The notes: generated by a model from the letters alone, not told the origin. Shown: positions 16,044 to 25,498, counted from the first letter of the stretch. The stretch: DNA of 64,000 nucleotides from CAWUEX02 sp963921305 (GCA_963921305.4 CAWUEX030000002.1:2232001-2296000); one strand, 5' to 3'. Numbers and translations are program-made.

Positions 16044-16155
16044 AACGGGACGGATGACCGGTTCAGGAGAGGGAAGGCGTGACGGCAATTATACAAGTAA
16101 AATTGTATTTAAGTCACGCAAAATATTGTTATCCGGACAAATTCTGACCCAAACC

Positions 16156-16433
16156 GGCGTGCATGGGCTCGTTTGACTCAAAAATAAGCCATTGAAATAA
16201 AATGTGAATTTAGACTGGCCCCGCACAAACCGGTGGCGTGCATGGGCTCGTTCCTCGATTTTTCGCTGAAAACGTTTTTCCGCTCACTGGAGCCACCCTT
16301 GCACGGGTTGCGAGGGGTCCCGCCACTCCGATAGGCCGGTCCGACTCCGTCGGTGAAGTTGCTCTGGATGCTCGGGATGAACCCGAGCATGACGAATGGG
16401 TGAAGCTAGGGAAGCCCGGTCCGACTCCGTCGG
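16156..16433. repeat. Repeat cluster in a 390-bp non-coding stretch
   Basis: Two 18-bp direct repeats of GGCGTGCATGGGCTCGTT lie at 16156-16173 and 16235-16252 (79 bp apart), and two of CCGGTCCGACTCCGTCGG at 16336-16353 and 16416-16433 (80 bp apart). Between the latter lies a perfect hairpin, ATGCTCGGG ATGAA CCCGAGCAT (16368-16390), of the kind seen as REP-like intergenic repeats. No gene is supported from 16044 to 16435. Confidence 0.7.
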
Positions 16434-16435
16434 AA

Positions 16436-17821
16436 TCAGACGATGACCAGCGGTTCCTCTTCCGAGTGCAGCGGCTCATAGCCGTCCCCGGTGATCAGCA
16501 GCAGGTCCTCATTGTGTCCGGCGCCGAAGCCGACCTCGATGTACGGCAGGTCGACGGTGATCACCATGCCCGCCTTGAGCACGATGTCCTCGCCGCCGCG
16601 CCAGGGGTTGGCGTCGTTGTAGGGCTGGTCGGTGTGCTGCAAGCCCAGCGAGTGCGGATTGACGATCAGGGTGTCCGGATTGCCGCCGGCTTTCTTGAAC
16701 GCGTCGAATCCGGCGGCGCGGATGTCGGAGTACTTCGTGCCCGGTTTGAGGATTGAGAAAGTTGCTTCCCGCGCCGCGCGTTGTGCTTCTGCGCGCTTCA
16801 CCACTTCGGCGCTGGGTTCGCCCAGCACGATCGAGCGGGCGAAGTCGCCGTGATACTGCTGGAAGTGCGACACGGCGTCGATCAGAAACGGTTTGCCCGG
16901 CACCACTTCCGCGTCGGGCAGAAAGCCCAGAGTGACTCCGGCGATGATGAAGGCCATGTCGTTGCCGCGCGCGGCGCATTCGGTCATGAACCGCCGCTCG
17001 ATCTCGGCGAAGGACATGCCCCGCTCGATCGACCGTGCCGTCGCCAGTGCGGCTTCGGCGTTCTTCGCTCCGGCGATGCGCATCAGTTCGATCTCGGGCG
17101 CGGACTTCACGTAGCGTATGCGCCGGAAGAGGTTGTCACCATCGACGAACTCGATGTTTTCATCCGCACCGATGCGTTGCAGCAAGTGGGCGATGCGCAT
17201 GTCGTCCACCGCCACCCGGCCTTTGGTGATGCCGGACTCTTTCATCGCCCGCGCCAAGGCCCACTCCGGTGTCGGCGAGGGTTGCACGTTCACTTGGCTG
17301 TCCGCCCAACGCTGTTCACGCGGCGTCAGCGCGGCGTCTTCATCGACGACATAGCCACGGCTGCCCGCTACCGGTGGCTCGCTCAGCGGCTTGGCGTTGT
17401 CGCCCATATAGTCCGCCGCGTTCGCCGGACCGGAATAGGGAATGACATCCGGTACCCAGCGGTCGCCATTGACGATATCCCACAGTTGCGCCGTGGTGGT
17501 GATCAAAAAGCGCGGCTGATCTGGATCGCGCGGCAGCGAGGCAAAGGACGGATACTCCCAGCGCATTTTCACGCCGATGGGAATCGTGTTTGTCAGGTAG
17601 TAGATGTTGACCGGGTTCAGCGCCAGCATGCCGGCGAGGTCGTATTCCTCCATCACCGCCTGGGCCTGGGCGGTGTTCATCAGCGGCTGTTTGAGCATCT
17701 CCAGCTCATCCCCCACCGGCGCGACTGTTGCGCCCACACCGTCCGCCGCCCGCGCCGCACCACTCAGCGTGGCCGCCGCCGCGGTCATGCCGATGCCCTT
17801 CAAAGCCTGTCTGCGCTGCAT
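16436..17821 (-). CDS. Tat-exported M24 family (Xaa-Pro peptidase/creatinase-like) metallohydrolase
   Basis: This 461-residue protein has a Tat-type signal (MQRRQALKGIGM, then an Ala-rich core ending GAARA) and a pita-bread M24 domain. The metal-ligand positions are Asp in FLIDAV, Asp in GDFAR, His in NPHSLGL, Asp where Glu is usual (TVDLP in place of TVEPG), and Glu in GHNEDLLL. M24 proteins include prolidase, aminopeptidase P, creatinase and DMSP lyase; the Glu-to-Asp change marks a subfamily of unknown substrate. The ATG follows GGAAGGGAAAAC. It is downstream of the sigma factor and FecR on the same strand. Two paralogues lie beyond the divergent receptor. Confidence 0.88.
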   Translation of the reverse strand: MQRRQALKGIGMTAAAATLSGAARAADGVGATVAPVGDELEMLKQPLMNTAQAQAVMEEYDLAGMLALNPVNIYYLTNTIPIGVKMRWEYPSFASLPRDPDQPRFLITTTAQLWDIVNGDRWVPDVIPYSGPANAADYMGDNAKPLSEPPVAGSRGYVVDEDAALTPREQRWADSQVNVQPSPTPEWALARAMKESGITKGRVAVDDMRIAHLLQRIGADENIEFVDGDNLFRRIRYVKSAPEIELMRIAGAKNAEAALATARSIERGMSFAEIERRFMTECAARGNDMAFIIAGVTLGFLPDAEVVPGKPFLIDAVSHFQQYHGDFARSIVLGEPSAEVVKRAEAQRAAREATFSILKPGTKYSDIRAAGFDAFKKAGGNPDTLIVNPHSLGLQHTDQPYNDANPWRGGEDIVLKAGMVITVDLPYIEVGFGAGHNEDLLLITGDGYEPLHSEEEPLVIV

Positions 17822-17888
17822 GATGTTTTCCCTTCCCAGTGCCCTTGAACCTTGCGCCATCCCTTGGCGCGTGCCCACTAAGGTGCCG

Positions 17889-18965
17889 TCAGGACGCGGA
17901 CGATAAGTACACTTTTGCCGGGTCCGTGCGGTCGACCTTAACGCTGAAGCTCTGCTCCAGCGCGTTAAACAGCGTATCGACATTGCCGACCTTCAAAAAA
18001 CCGCCGAAACGCAGTTGCTCCAAGGCGGGATCGGAGATGACGATTTCGACATCGGTATAGCGGCTGACCTCGGCAATCACCTGCGGCAGGGGCTCCCCGG
18101 CGAAAGCCAGCAGCCCTTGGCGCCAGGCCAGCTTGCGGTTCAGTTCCGCAGCGGGGATGACGCTGACGTGTTCGACTGTGTCGCTGACAACCGCGTTCTC
18201 GCCGGCTGTTAGATCGGCCACCGGCGCCGGCTGGGAAACTGATATTTGTTCCTGCGCGGACGCTTCGGGTTCGGCCAGAACGTACAGGCGGACATCGCCT
18301 TCCGTAACCGTCACCTCAATGCCGTTTTCCCGCCGGTGCACCGCAAAGGCCGTCCCCACTGCCGTAACGACACGGTTGTCCACGTAGACCGAGAAAGGCC
18401 GTGCCGCGTCTTTGGCGACCGTGAACAGAACCTCTCCCTTTACCAGGTCGATGGATCGGGCGTCCGGCGTGAACCGCACCTGGATTTCGCTGTCGGTGTT
18501 CAACAGCAGCGACGACCCGTCCGACAGAGTAACCGTCTTCTGGTTGCCGATGACGGTGCGGTGAACCTGCGGCGCTTCGTTCACAGGCTGTTGAGAGGGC
18601 GGTGCGGCCATCAGCACCACAGCCACTGACGCCGCGGCCGCCAGACCGCCGAGCGTGGCAACCCGGCCGCGCATTTCAAATCCGGCACGTTCCAGCCATG
18701 TGGGCTGGGCGAATGCGGCCGACTTGCGGCTCTCAAGGGTTTTCAGAATATCCAGTCCGCCCCAGGCGCTTTGCGCCAATTCGAAGGCCTCACGATGGGT
18801 GTCGCTCTGCGCAACCCAGGCTGCGAAGGCCTCACGCTCGGCGGCTGGCACGTCATCGCGGTCGAGACGCACCACCCACGCCGCGGCTTCCGCCGCGATC
18901 CCATCGGCGCCCGCCGTCCCGGTGCCGGCATCAGGAAACTTCACGATGTTGGTTTCGTTGCTCAT
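17889..18965 (-). CDS. FecR family anti-sigma/sigma-regulatory protein
   Basis: This 358-residue protein has an N-terminal cytoplasmic DUF4880-type helix region (AAAWVVRLDRDDVPAAEREA, AAWVAQSDTHREAF), one membrane segment (about 105-124, VATLGGLAAAASVAVVLMAA), a periplasmic FecR domain (TVTLSDGSSLLLNTDSEI ... KGEVLFTVAKD) and a C-terminal DUF4974/STN-like part (LPQVIAEVSRYTDVEI). It senses the signalling domain of the TonB receptor and controls the ECF sigma factor. It starts 13 bp after the sigma gene. The ATG at 18965 is used because the longer reading overlaps that gene. Confidence 0.92.
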   Translation of the reverse strand: MSNETNIVKFPDAGTGTAGADGIAAEAAAWVVRLDRDDVPAAEREAFAAWVAQSDTHREAFELAQSAWGGLDILKTLESRKSAAFAQPTWLERAGFEMRGRVATLGGLAAAASVAVVLMAAPPSQQPVNEAPQVHRTVIGNQKTVTLSDGSSLLLNTDSEIQVRFTPDARSIDLVKGEVLFTVAKDAARPFSVYVDNRVVTAVGTAFAVHRRENGIEVTVTEGDVRLYVLAEPEASAQEQISVSQPAPVADLTAGENAVVSDTVEHVSVIPAAELNRKLAWRQGLLAFAGEPLPQVIAEVSRYTDVEIVISDPALEQLRFGGFLKVGNVDTLFNALEQSFSVKVDRTDPAKVYLSSAS

Positions 18966-18978
18966 GGTCGCTGCATCG

Positions 18979-19548
18979 CTACTCCGCGCCCGCTTCGCCG
19001 GAGCGGGACGGTGTTGCCCGAGGTGTACGGAAATCGCCCAGGTCATAGCCCTGGCGCTTCAACGTCTCCATACACTTCATCAATCCTGTCGCCACGTGTT
19101 TTTCAACCGTGCTCTCTGATAAACCAAGGCGGGTGGCGATGTCCTTGTAGGACAAGCCATCGACCTTGCGCATGACAAACGCCCGGCGGCACCGTGGCGG
19201 CAGTGCCATCATGGCCTCGCTTAAGATGACGAGGCGCTGGCGGTCCGACACCTGATCGTCCACGGCGGGTTGCCGGTTATCTAGTAAGACCTCCGAGCTC
19301 TCGAAATCCTCTATATAATCCGTCGTCGTCACGGCCTTTTTCTTCAAGGCGTTTAGCGCAAGGTTCTTGGCAACCCGGAACAAATAGGCCTTCGGCGCGC
19401 GGATCGGGCGTTCGTTTTCCGCCGCAAACGCATGTAAAAACGTCTCCTGGGAGATGTCGTCGATGTCTTGGCGGCGCGGCAAATAGCGCGCGAGCAGGCG
19501 GCGCAGCGCTGCTTCGTTCTCCACAAATACTCTATGTATAAGCGACAT
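18979..19548 (-). CDS. ECF (FecI-like) RNA polymerase sigma factor
   Basis: This 189-residue protein has sigma region 2 (RLLARYLPRRQDIDDISQET and FLHAF) and region 4 (LPPRCRRAFVMRKVDGLSYK, then DIATRLGLSESTVEKHVATGL), typical of FecI-like iron- or substrate-responsive ECF factors. It is followed by FecR (13-bp gap) and an M24 gene on the same strand, and is divergent from a TonB receptor with an STN domain. It presumably drives transcription of that receptor and the peptidases when the receptor binds its ligand. An Arg-rich tail of about 15 residues is extra. Confidence 0.93.
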   Translation of the reverse strand: MSLIHRVFVENEAALRRLLARYLPRRQDIDDISQETFLHAFAAENERPIRAPKAYLFRVAKNLALNALKKKAVTTTDYIEDFESSEVLLDNRQPAVDDQVSDRQRLVILSEAMMALPPRCRRAFVMRKVDGLSYKDIATRLGLSESTVEKHVATGLMKCMETLKRQGYDLGDFRTPRATPSRSGEAGAE

Positions 19549-19712
19549 CGCTGGCGCCCGGTTTTGCTCAGGATTTGCCGTTGCTTCGACGGAGCGACAC
19601 TATACGGTGCGCCAAGCAACCGTGGAAAACGAAAAAATCTATTAAATTTTATGGCGGGTTTTCCTAACTCAACTGTCATACCCCCTAAGGCTGGTGAAAG
19701 AGAGTTCCTCTG

Positions 19713-22580
19713 TTGCTGATTACCAGGCCGACGCGAAGGGTTCAGCAGTCAATCAATGCGATTGGCGTGCGGTTCCTCATAGCTTTGGCTCTTGTTCTGA
19801 CCGTTATCACAAGCGCGTCGGGCCAAGAGGCCGAAAACCGGCGGTATGATCTCGAGATCACGGACCGCCGGCTTGGGGCTGCTGCGCAATCGTTGGCGCG
19901 GCAGACGGGGCTGGAACTGCTGTTTCCGTTCGAACTGGCCGAGTCCGGCGGGATCAATCCTATCGCCGGGCGCTTCACGGCAACCGAAGCGCTTGAGCGC
20001 ATGCTCAGGGGTACGGATTTCTCAGGCAGTCTGACCACTGACGGTGTGATCACCATCTTCCGCAGTGGCAATGGCACGAGCAATCAAGCGGAGGGGCAGA
20101 TGCCTGAGACACCCAAACAGAACCAATCATTCCTGGAGCGCATGTTGACGTCGGCGGCTGCTGTCGTGGCGGGCGCGGCGGTTACCCCAATCGCCGACGT
20201 TGCCGCGCAGCAAATGGCGCTTGAAGAAATCACCGTCACCGCGCGTAAGCGCGAGGAGCGGCTGATCGACATTCCGTTGTCGGTGCAGGCGTTCTCGGCA
20301 GACCAGCTGGAGGCCGCCGGCATTGACGACCTGGAAGATCTCACCCTGTTCTCGCCGGGTCTCGACTACAACAGTCAATCCAGCACTCAGTTCGCTGGCC
20401 GCTATGTCACGGCCATCCGCTTCCGCGGCCTGACCACGCAAAGCACGCTGCCGTCCAATCAGGTCGGCTCGCTGTTTGTCGACGGCGTGTTCGTGCTTGG
20501 CGGCGCCCAGTCCATCGGCTTTGAAGACATTGAGCGGGTCGAAGTTATCAAGGGCCCGCAGGCGGCCTATTTCGGACGCTCCACCTTCGGCGGCGCGATC
20601 AACTACATCACCGCCGATCCGGCAGATGAATTTGGCGGGCGTGTATCAGCCGAGTACAGCCCCAATCATGGCAGCTACCGCGCCTCTGTGTCCGTCGAAG
20701 GCCCGCTCGTCGAAAATGTTCTCAGCGCGCGGCTGACCGCTTCGGGGTTTGAAAACGGCGGCTACGAAACCGCCACTGACGGCGGTACCCTGGGCGAGGA
20801 AACCACCGATGCCATTCACGCCACGCTGCTGTTCACGCCGTCCGAAACGGTGCGCGTCAAGCTGCGTGCCTCGTACATCGAGGACGAGGACACCCAGCCC
20901 GCGACCACCGCCATCCAGTTCTTCAACAGGAGTAACTGTCCCGCCGGCACACCGCTGACCGTGCTCGATGGCTCCGGCACATCCCGCAACGTCACCCTGC
21001 AGGGTGACTACTGGTGCGGCGGACTGCCCGAAGACGTACCGGTAACGGCGAACACGACTTTCACCACGTTCCCGGCCGCCGGTTTCTTCCCCGAGGTCGA
21101 TATCCGTGAACTGTTTGTCGACAACAGCCTCGGCATTGAGGAAATCGACCGGGCGCCGTTCCTCGATCACTTCGGCCTGCGGCGTCAGACCCTGCGTCTG
21201 GCCGCAACCTTCGACGTCGAAGCCAGCGATGCCATCACCGTGTCCGGCAACGTCGCCTACAACGACCAAGACTTGCGGCAGATCGCCGACCGTGACTTCA
21301 CCGATGCGGAGTCCGTCTACATGGGCCCGCCGGCGTTCTTCGAGGACTACTCCGGCGAAATCCGCGGGCAGTACGACGACGGTGGCCGTCTGCGCGCGTT
21401 GGTCGGCGTCAACTACTACAAACAGAAAATCCGTGCCGCGTTTACCAATGCCGTTGAGGCGACCAACCAGTTGTCGATCGACATTCTGCCCACGCCGATC
21501 ACCGTTCGCGTTGTCGGGGCACAGAATTCCGGCAACAACGATGACCGCATCAAAACCTTCGGAGTTTTCGGCTCGCTGGAATACGACATCCTCGACAATT
21601 TGACCGCAACACTCGAAGGCCGGTGGCAGAGCGACAAGGTGACCTCCTTCGGCGGGCAATTCCTGACGCCCGGCGCCCCTGAATCTCTGACGTCAAAGAA
21701 GTTCCTGCCGCGCGGTATTCTCAGTTACAAGCCGACGGAAGACTCCACGGCCTACGTCAGTTACTCCCAGGGCACGCTACCGGGTCAATTCAACAGCACG
21801 TTCCTGGCGTTGTCTCCGGCAGATCAGGCGATTGTGCAGCAGCAGAACCCGACGCTGATGGGCACCATCCCGCCGGAAAAACTCGAAAACTACGAGGTCG
21901 GGTTTAAGCAGGCGCTGCTCGACGGACAAGCCAACTATTCCATCGCCGCATACAAGATGGACTGGTCCAATATGAAATCGGCGATCACGTTCCTACCGCC
22001 AGGGGCGACCGGTTTGCAGGGCGCGCTGATTTCCGGATCGTCGGACATCAAGGGTGTGGAATTCGAAGCCAGCTGGCTGGTGTCGTCCGCGCTCGATTTC
22101 GGCGCAACGCTGAACTACACCGAAGCGGAGTACAACGACTTCGCCATCTCCGGCGTCAATCAGCTCTTCGGTCTCAGCAACGCCGAAGGTTATAAGGTCG
22201 ACGGCAATACGTTGCCGCAATTCCCGAAGTGGAGCGGCAGTCTGTCCGGCACCTACCGGGGCCAGGTCAACGCCGACTGGGGCTGGTACACCCGCGCCGA
22301 TCTGTCCTACCAGGGCAAGGCCTATGCCGATCCCTCCAACATCAACTGGGTAAAGGCTTACAGCTTGGTGAACCTGAAGATCGGTCTCGAAAACGAAGGC
22401 ACACGGCTTGAGCTGTTCGCCAACAATCTTCTCGACGAAACCGGCTGGGTCAGCGGCGGCACAGGCTTGGACCTTGGCGTCGTCCCGATTCTGTTCTCCA
22501 ACCTGTTCGTGCGCCGCGGCGCAGTGGTGACCGCCATGCGTGACCGCGAACTCGGCGTCAGAGCCACCTGGAACTTCTAA
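19713..22580 (+). CDS. TonB-dependent receptor with N-terminal STN signalling domain
   Basis: This 955-residue outer-membrane receptor has a signal peptide (about 18-38, ending SASGQ), an STN domain (about 42-117, YDLEITDRRLGAAAQSLARQ ...), a linker, the TonB box LEEITVTARKR (170-180), a plug (GLTTQS ... VEVIKGPQAAYFGRSTFGGA) and a 22-strand barrel ending in a terminal Phe. Residues 141-167 look like a second, internal signal peptide (Ala-rich, ending VAAQ). TTG is used as start; no better in-frame ATG exists. It is divergent from the sigma/FecR genes and followed by a terminator. The ligand is unknown; the M24 neighbours hint at a peptide or guanidino/amide compound. Confidence 0.93.
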   Translation: MLITRPTRRVQQSINAIGVRFLIALALVLTVITSASGQEAENRRYDLEITDRRLGAAAQSLARQTGLELLFPFELAESGGINPIAGRFTATEALERMLRGTDFSGSLTTDGVITIFRSGNGTSNQAEGQMPETPKQNQSFLERMLTSAAAVVAGAAVTPIADVAAQQMALEEITVTARKREERLIDIPLSVQAFSADQLEAAGIDDLEDLTLFSPGLDYNSQSSTQFAGRYVTAIRFRGLTTQSTLPSNQVGSLFVDGVFVLGGAQSIGFEDIERVEVIKGPQAAYFGRSTFGGAINYITADPADEFGGRVSAEYSPNHGSYRASVSVEGPLVENVLSARLTASGFENGGYETATDGGTLGEETTDAIHATLLFTPSETVRVKLRASYIEDEDTQPATTAIQFFNRSNCPAGTPLTVLDGSGTSRNVTLQGDYWCGGLPEDVPVTANTTFTTFPAAGFFPEVDIRELFVDNSLGIEEIDRAPFLDHFGLRRQTLRLAATFDVEASDAITVSGNVAYNDQDLRQIADRDFTDAESVYMGPPAFFEDYSGEIRGQYDDGGRLRALVGVNYYKQKIRAAFTNAVEATNQLSIDILPTPITVRVVGAQNSGNNDDRIKTFGVFGSLEYDILDNLTATLEGRWQSDKVTSFGGQFLTPGAPESLTSKKFLPRGILSYKPTEDSTAYVSYSQGTLPGQFNSTFLALSPADQAIVQQQNPTLMGTIPPEKLENYEVGFKQALLDGQANYSIAAYKMDWSNMKSAITFLPPGATGLQGALISGSSDIKGVEFEASWLVSSALDFGATLNYTEAEYNDFAISGVNQLFGLSNAEGYKVDGNTLPQFPKWSGSLSGTYRGQVNADWGWYTRADLSYQGKAYADPSNINWVKAYSLVNLKIGLENEGTRLELFANNLLDETGWVSGGTGLDLGVVPILFSNLFVRRGAVVTAMRDRELGVRATWNF

Positions 22581-22605
22581 AACCTAACTCTCCCCCACAC
22601 TTCTG

Positions 22606-22644
22606 GCCGCCCGTTTGCCATACAAGCAGGGGCGGCCGTTTTTC
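22606..22644 (+). terminator. Intrinsic terminator after the TonB receptor
   Basis: GGCCGCCC (22606-22613) pairs with GGGCGGCC (22631-22638) across a 17-nt loop and is followed by GTTTTTC. It begins 25 bp after the receptor stop and should separate it from the M24 genes. Confidence 0.8.
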
Positions 22645-22714
22645 TTGAGTGGGCCGGATCGAACGGCTCCACTACACTCAATTCCCGAGCGAAAACGCGA
22701 TCAGGAGCGCCCCA

Positions 22715-24118
22715 ATGACCGACACCCCCCTCAACCGCCGTGCCGCCCTTGGTGCCTTTGCTGCCACCGCGACCGGCGCAACGCTGAGCGGCACAACGCC
22801 ATCCGCTGAGGCTGCGCCTGCAGGCCTTGCGGTGCCGAAGCCGGAGATCGACGGCAAGTTGCTGGTCAACCGCGACCGCGCCACCGAGGTGCTCACCCGC
22901 TTCGGCCTGCGCGGCATGATCGCGCTCGATCCGATCAACGTGACCTACCTCACCAACTTCACGACCATCGGGATGAAGTTCATCACCGAGTATCCGGGCT
23001 TCGCGGCCTACGCCGCCGATCCCCAGGCGCCGATTTACCTTGTCACCGGCGGCACCACTATGGCCTGGGACAAAGCCAACGGCACCCGCGAGACGGCGGA
23101 CATCATGGCCTACGGCTTCGGCGGCTGGAACGCAGCGGATGTAAACTCTGACGGCCTGCCGGTCGAGCCCGAACAGGGCGGGCGCACCCGGCGGTACCAC
23201 GTGCGCGGCGATGTCGAACTCACAGCGCGGGAGCAAGCCTGGGCCGCAGCACAGGACAAATACGCCGATGACCTCGCCGCTGGAGCCGCTTGGGCGCTGG
23301 CGCGTGCTTTGAAAGCGCAAGGCATCACCGAAGGCAAGGTCGCGGTGGATGACATGCGCATCGCGGGGTTCCTCGCCCAGACCGATTTGCGCGATAGCGT
23401 CGAGTGCGTGCCCGGCTACGGCATCTTTCAATACATTCGCATGGTCAAAACACCGCAAGAGCTGGCCTATCAGCGCATTGGCGGGCGTAACAACGGCGAC
23501 GCCTGCCTCGCCACCGTCCGCCAGATCGAAGCGGGCATGACCCATGACGATATTCAAAACATCTTCCGCTTTGAGTGCGCCAAGCGCGGCAACCGCATGG
23601 ACAGCTTCCTCGCCGGCATGCCGGGCGGCGGGTTTCCCGACGGCGTCATGGTCAAAGGCAAACCGTTCCTGACCGACTGCGTCTCCAGCTACAAAGGCTA
23701 CATGGGCGACACGGCGCGCACCTTCATCATCGGCGATCCGGATAAGGAAACCGAGAAACGCCGCCGCGCCAACCAGACCGCGCGGGAGGCCGTGTTCGAT
23801 GCCATCAAGCCCGGCGTAAAGTACTCTGAACTACGCAGAATCGGTTTCGACACCATGGTCAAGCACGGCATGCCCGAGCACGCGGTGTTCGTCACGCCTC
23901 ATTCGGTCGGCCTGCAGCACGATGACAACCCGTTCCGCCTGCCGCAATTCGGCATCGACAGCTTTGATCACGTGCTCGAAGAGAACATGGTGTTGACCGT
24001 CGACCTGCCCTATCTGGAGGTGGGTTGGGGCTCCGGCCACAACGAAGACCTCTTCCGGGTCACCAAAACCGGTTACGAGGCCTTGAGCACGGAGGAAGAG
24101 CCCTTCATCATTCTCTGA
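22715..24118 (+). CDS. Tat-exported M24 metallohydrolase, paralogue 2
   Basis: This 467-residue protein has an ATG after AGGAGCGCCCCA. The Tat signal is LNRRAALGAFAATATGATLS. Metal-ligand positions are Asp in FLTDCV, Asp in GDTAR, His in TPHSVGL, Asp in TVDLP (Glu expected) and Glu in GHNEDLF. It aligns end to end with the 16.4-kb paralogue (IALDPINVTYLTNFTTIGMK versus LALNPVNIYYLTNTIPIGVK, and ...STEEEPFIIL versus ...SEEEPLVIV at the end). It is followed 21 bp later by the third paralogue, so these two form an operon. Periplasmic hydrolysis of an imported or captured substrate is inferred. Confidence 0.88.
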   Translation: MTDTPLNRRAALGAFAATATGATLSGTTPSAEAAPAGLAVPKPEIDGKLLVNRDRATEVLTRFGLRGMIALDPINVTYLTNFTTIGMKFITEYPGFAAYAADPQAPIYLVTGGTTMAWDKANGTRETADIMAYGFGGWNAADVNSDGLPVEPEQGGRTRRYHVRGDVELTAREQAWAAAQDKYADDLAAGAAWALARALKAQGITEGKVAVDDMRIAGFLAQTDLRDSVECVPGYGIFQYIRMVKTPQELAYQRIGGRNNGDACLATVRQIEAGMTHDDIQNIFRFECAKRGNRMDSFLAGMPGGGFPDGVMVKGKPFLTDCVSSYKGYMGDTARTFIIGDPDKETEKRRRANQTAREAVFDAIKPGVKYSELRRIGFDTMVKHGMPEHAVFVTPHSVGLQHDDNPFRLPQFGIDSFDHVLEENMVLTVDLPYLEVGWGSGHNEDLFRVTKTGYEALSTEEEPFIIL

Positions 24119-24139
24119 ATTTCAAGCGAGGAGGCTGAC

Positions 24140-25498
24140 ATGATCGATCGCCGCAGCGCCCTGGGCGCTTTTGCCGGGGCCGGAGCCGCCGGACTGGCGG
24201 GAACAGCGCCGGCCAGCGGCGCCACCTTGTCCCTTACCGCATCCGTGCCGCCGCCGATTTACGGCCCGCGCATGAACTTTGAGCAAGCCGACAAAGTGAT
24301 GGCGCAACTCGGCCTCGACGCCATTGTCGTCGGCCAGGGCACCAATCTTTATCACGCCGCCGGGCTGGACCTGACGGCGACGAAGATGGGCCACACGCCT
24401 GGCGTTTATGCCGTGATCTCACGAAATCCCGAACAACGCCTGTCGCTCATCGCGCCCGCCTTTCTGTTCTACTACACCATCGCGCTGGACGCCCGGCACA
24501 GCGATTATCCGGCGTATTTGTATGAAGGCCCCGGCGGTGCGGACGGTGACGCTGCCCTCAGCATCGACGATCTGCCGTTGTATCCGGATTTGCAGAACGC
24601 CCCACTCGACAGCATCGAGACCGAGCGTCTCAGCGTCGTGCAACAGGCGGTGATGCAGGAAGCGGCACGCCCCAACCTCAAGTTCGCACTGGCCCGCGCC
24701 CTGAAAGATCTCGGCTTGATGAAAGGCCGCATTGCCGGCGACTGGCCGACGGTAATGCGTTCCATCGCCGAAGCCGCGCCCGAGGCGATTATCGTCGATG
24801 CTGACGATGCCCTGCGGCGCATCCGTCCGGTGAAATCGGCCGTGGAAATCCAACTCATGCGCTATGCCGCTCAGGCGAACGCGGATGCAGCCCTGGAAGC
24901 GGCGCAGACCGTCCGCGCCGGGGCGGATGTGCGCGAGCTGCGCGCCGCCTACTTCGCCGCCGGTGCCGCACGCGGACTCAAGGGTGTGTTCATGGTGATC
25001 GACCGGGTCAGTTCACCGACCTATCAGGCCACCCTGCGCGACGGTCAATGCTTCTCCATTGACTGCGTCAGTCATTACATGGGCTATCACGGCGACTTCG
25101 CCCGTGCGATTCACATCGGCGAGCCGCCGGCGCAGATGCAGAAGGTCAGTGAACTGACCGGCAAGTCCTGGGACATTCTGCGCGAACAAATCCGCCCCGG
25201 TCTGCGCTTCTCAGAAGTGCGCGCCATGGGCAAGGCGGCGCTGAAAAGCCTGGGTGCGGACTTCGATATTTCCTACACGCCGCATTCGGTTGGTTTGTTC
25301 CACGCCGATCACGTCGGCAACATGGGCTCGCCGCCGCGCGAGGACATCGTGCTCGAACCGAACATGGTGCTCAGTGTCGACTGCCCCATGGGCGCGACCG
25401 GCATGGGCGGCTCGTCCCACTTGGAAGACCTAATGCTGATTACTGAGGACGGGGCCGAGCCGATTAACGACACCGGCAGCCAGGTGGTGATGGTCTAG
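24140..25498 (+). CDS. Tat-exported M24 metallohydrolase, paralogue 3
   Basis: This 452-residue protein starts after GAGGAGGCTGAC. The Tat signal is IDRRSALGAFAGAGAAGLAG. Ligand positions are Asp in FSIDCV, Asp in GDFAR, His in TPHSVGL, Asp in SVDCP (Glu expected) and Glu in HLEDLML. It is more divergent than the other two (different middle section with FLFYYTIALDARHSDYPAYL). Gene order and 21-bp spacing make it co-transcribed with paralogue 2. The set of three suggests either a heteromeric enzyme or successive steps on related substrates. Confidence 0.87.
   Translation: MIDRRSALGAFAGAGAAGLAGTAPASGATLSLTASVPPPIYGPRMNFEQADKVMAQLGLDAIVVGQGTNLYHAAGLDLTATKMGHTPGVYAVISRNPEQRLSLIAPAFLFYYTIALDARHSDYPAYLYEGPGGADGDAALSIDDLPLYPDLQNAPLDSIETERLSVVQQAVMQEAARPNLKFALARALKDLGLMKGRIAGDWPTVMRSIAEAAPEAIIVDADDALRRIRPVKSAVEIQLMRYAAQANADAALEAAQTVRAGADVRELRAAYFAAGAARGLKGVFMVIDRVSSPTYQATLRDGQCFSIDCVSHYMGYHGDFARAIHIGEPPAQMQKVSELTGKSWDILREQIRPGLRFSEVRAMGKAALKSLGADFDISYTPHSVGLFHADHVGNMGSPPREDIVLEPNMVLSVDCPMGATGMGGSSHLEDLMLITEDGAEPINDTGSQVVMV

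Noticed and set aside
20646..21659. A 337-codon minus-strand frame opposite the TonB receptor
   Set aside because: Antisense shadow of the receptor barrel with no motif or ribosome site.
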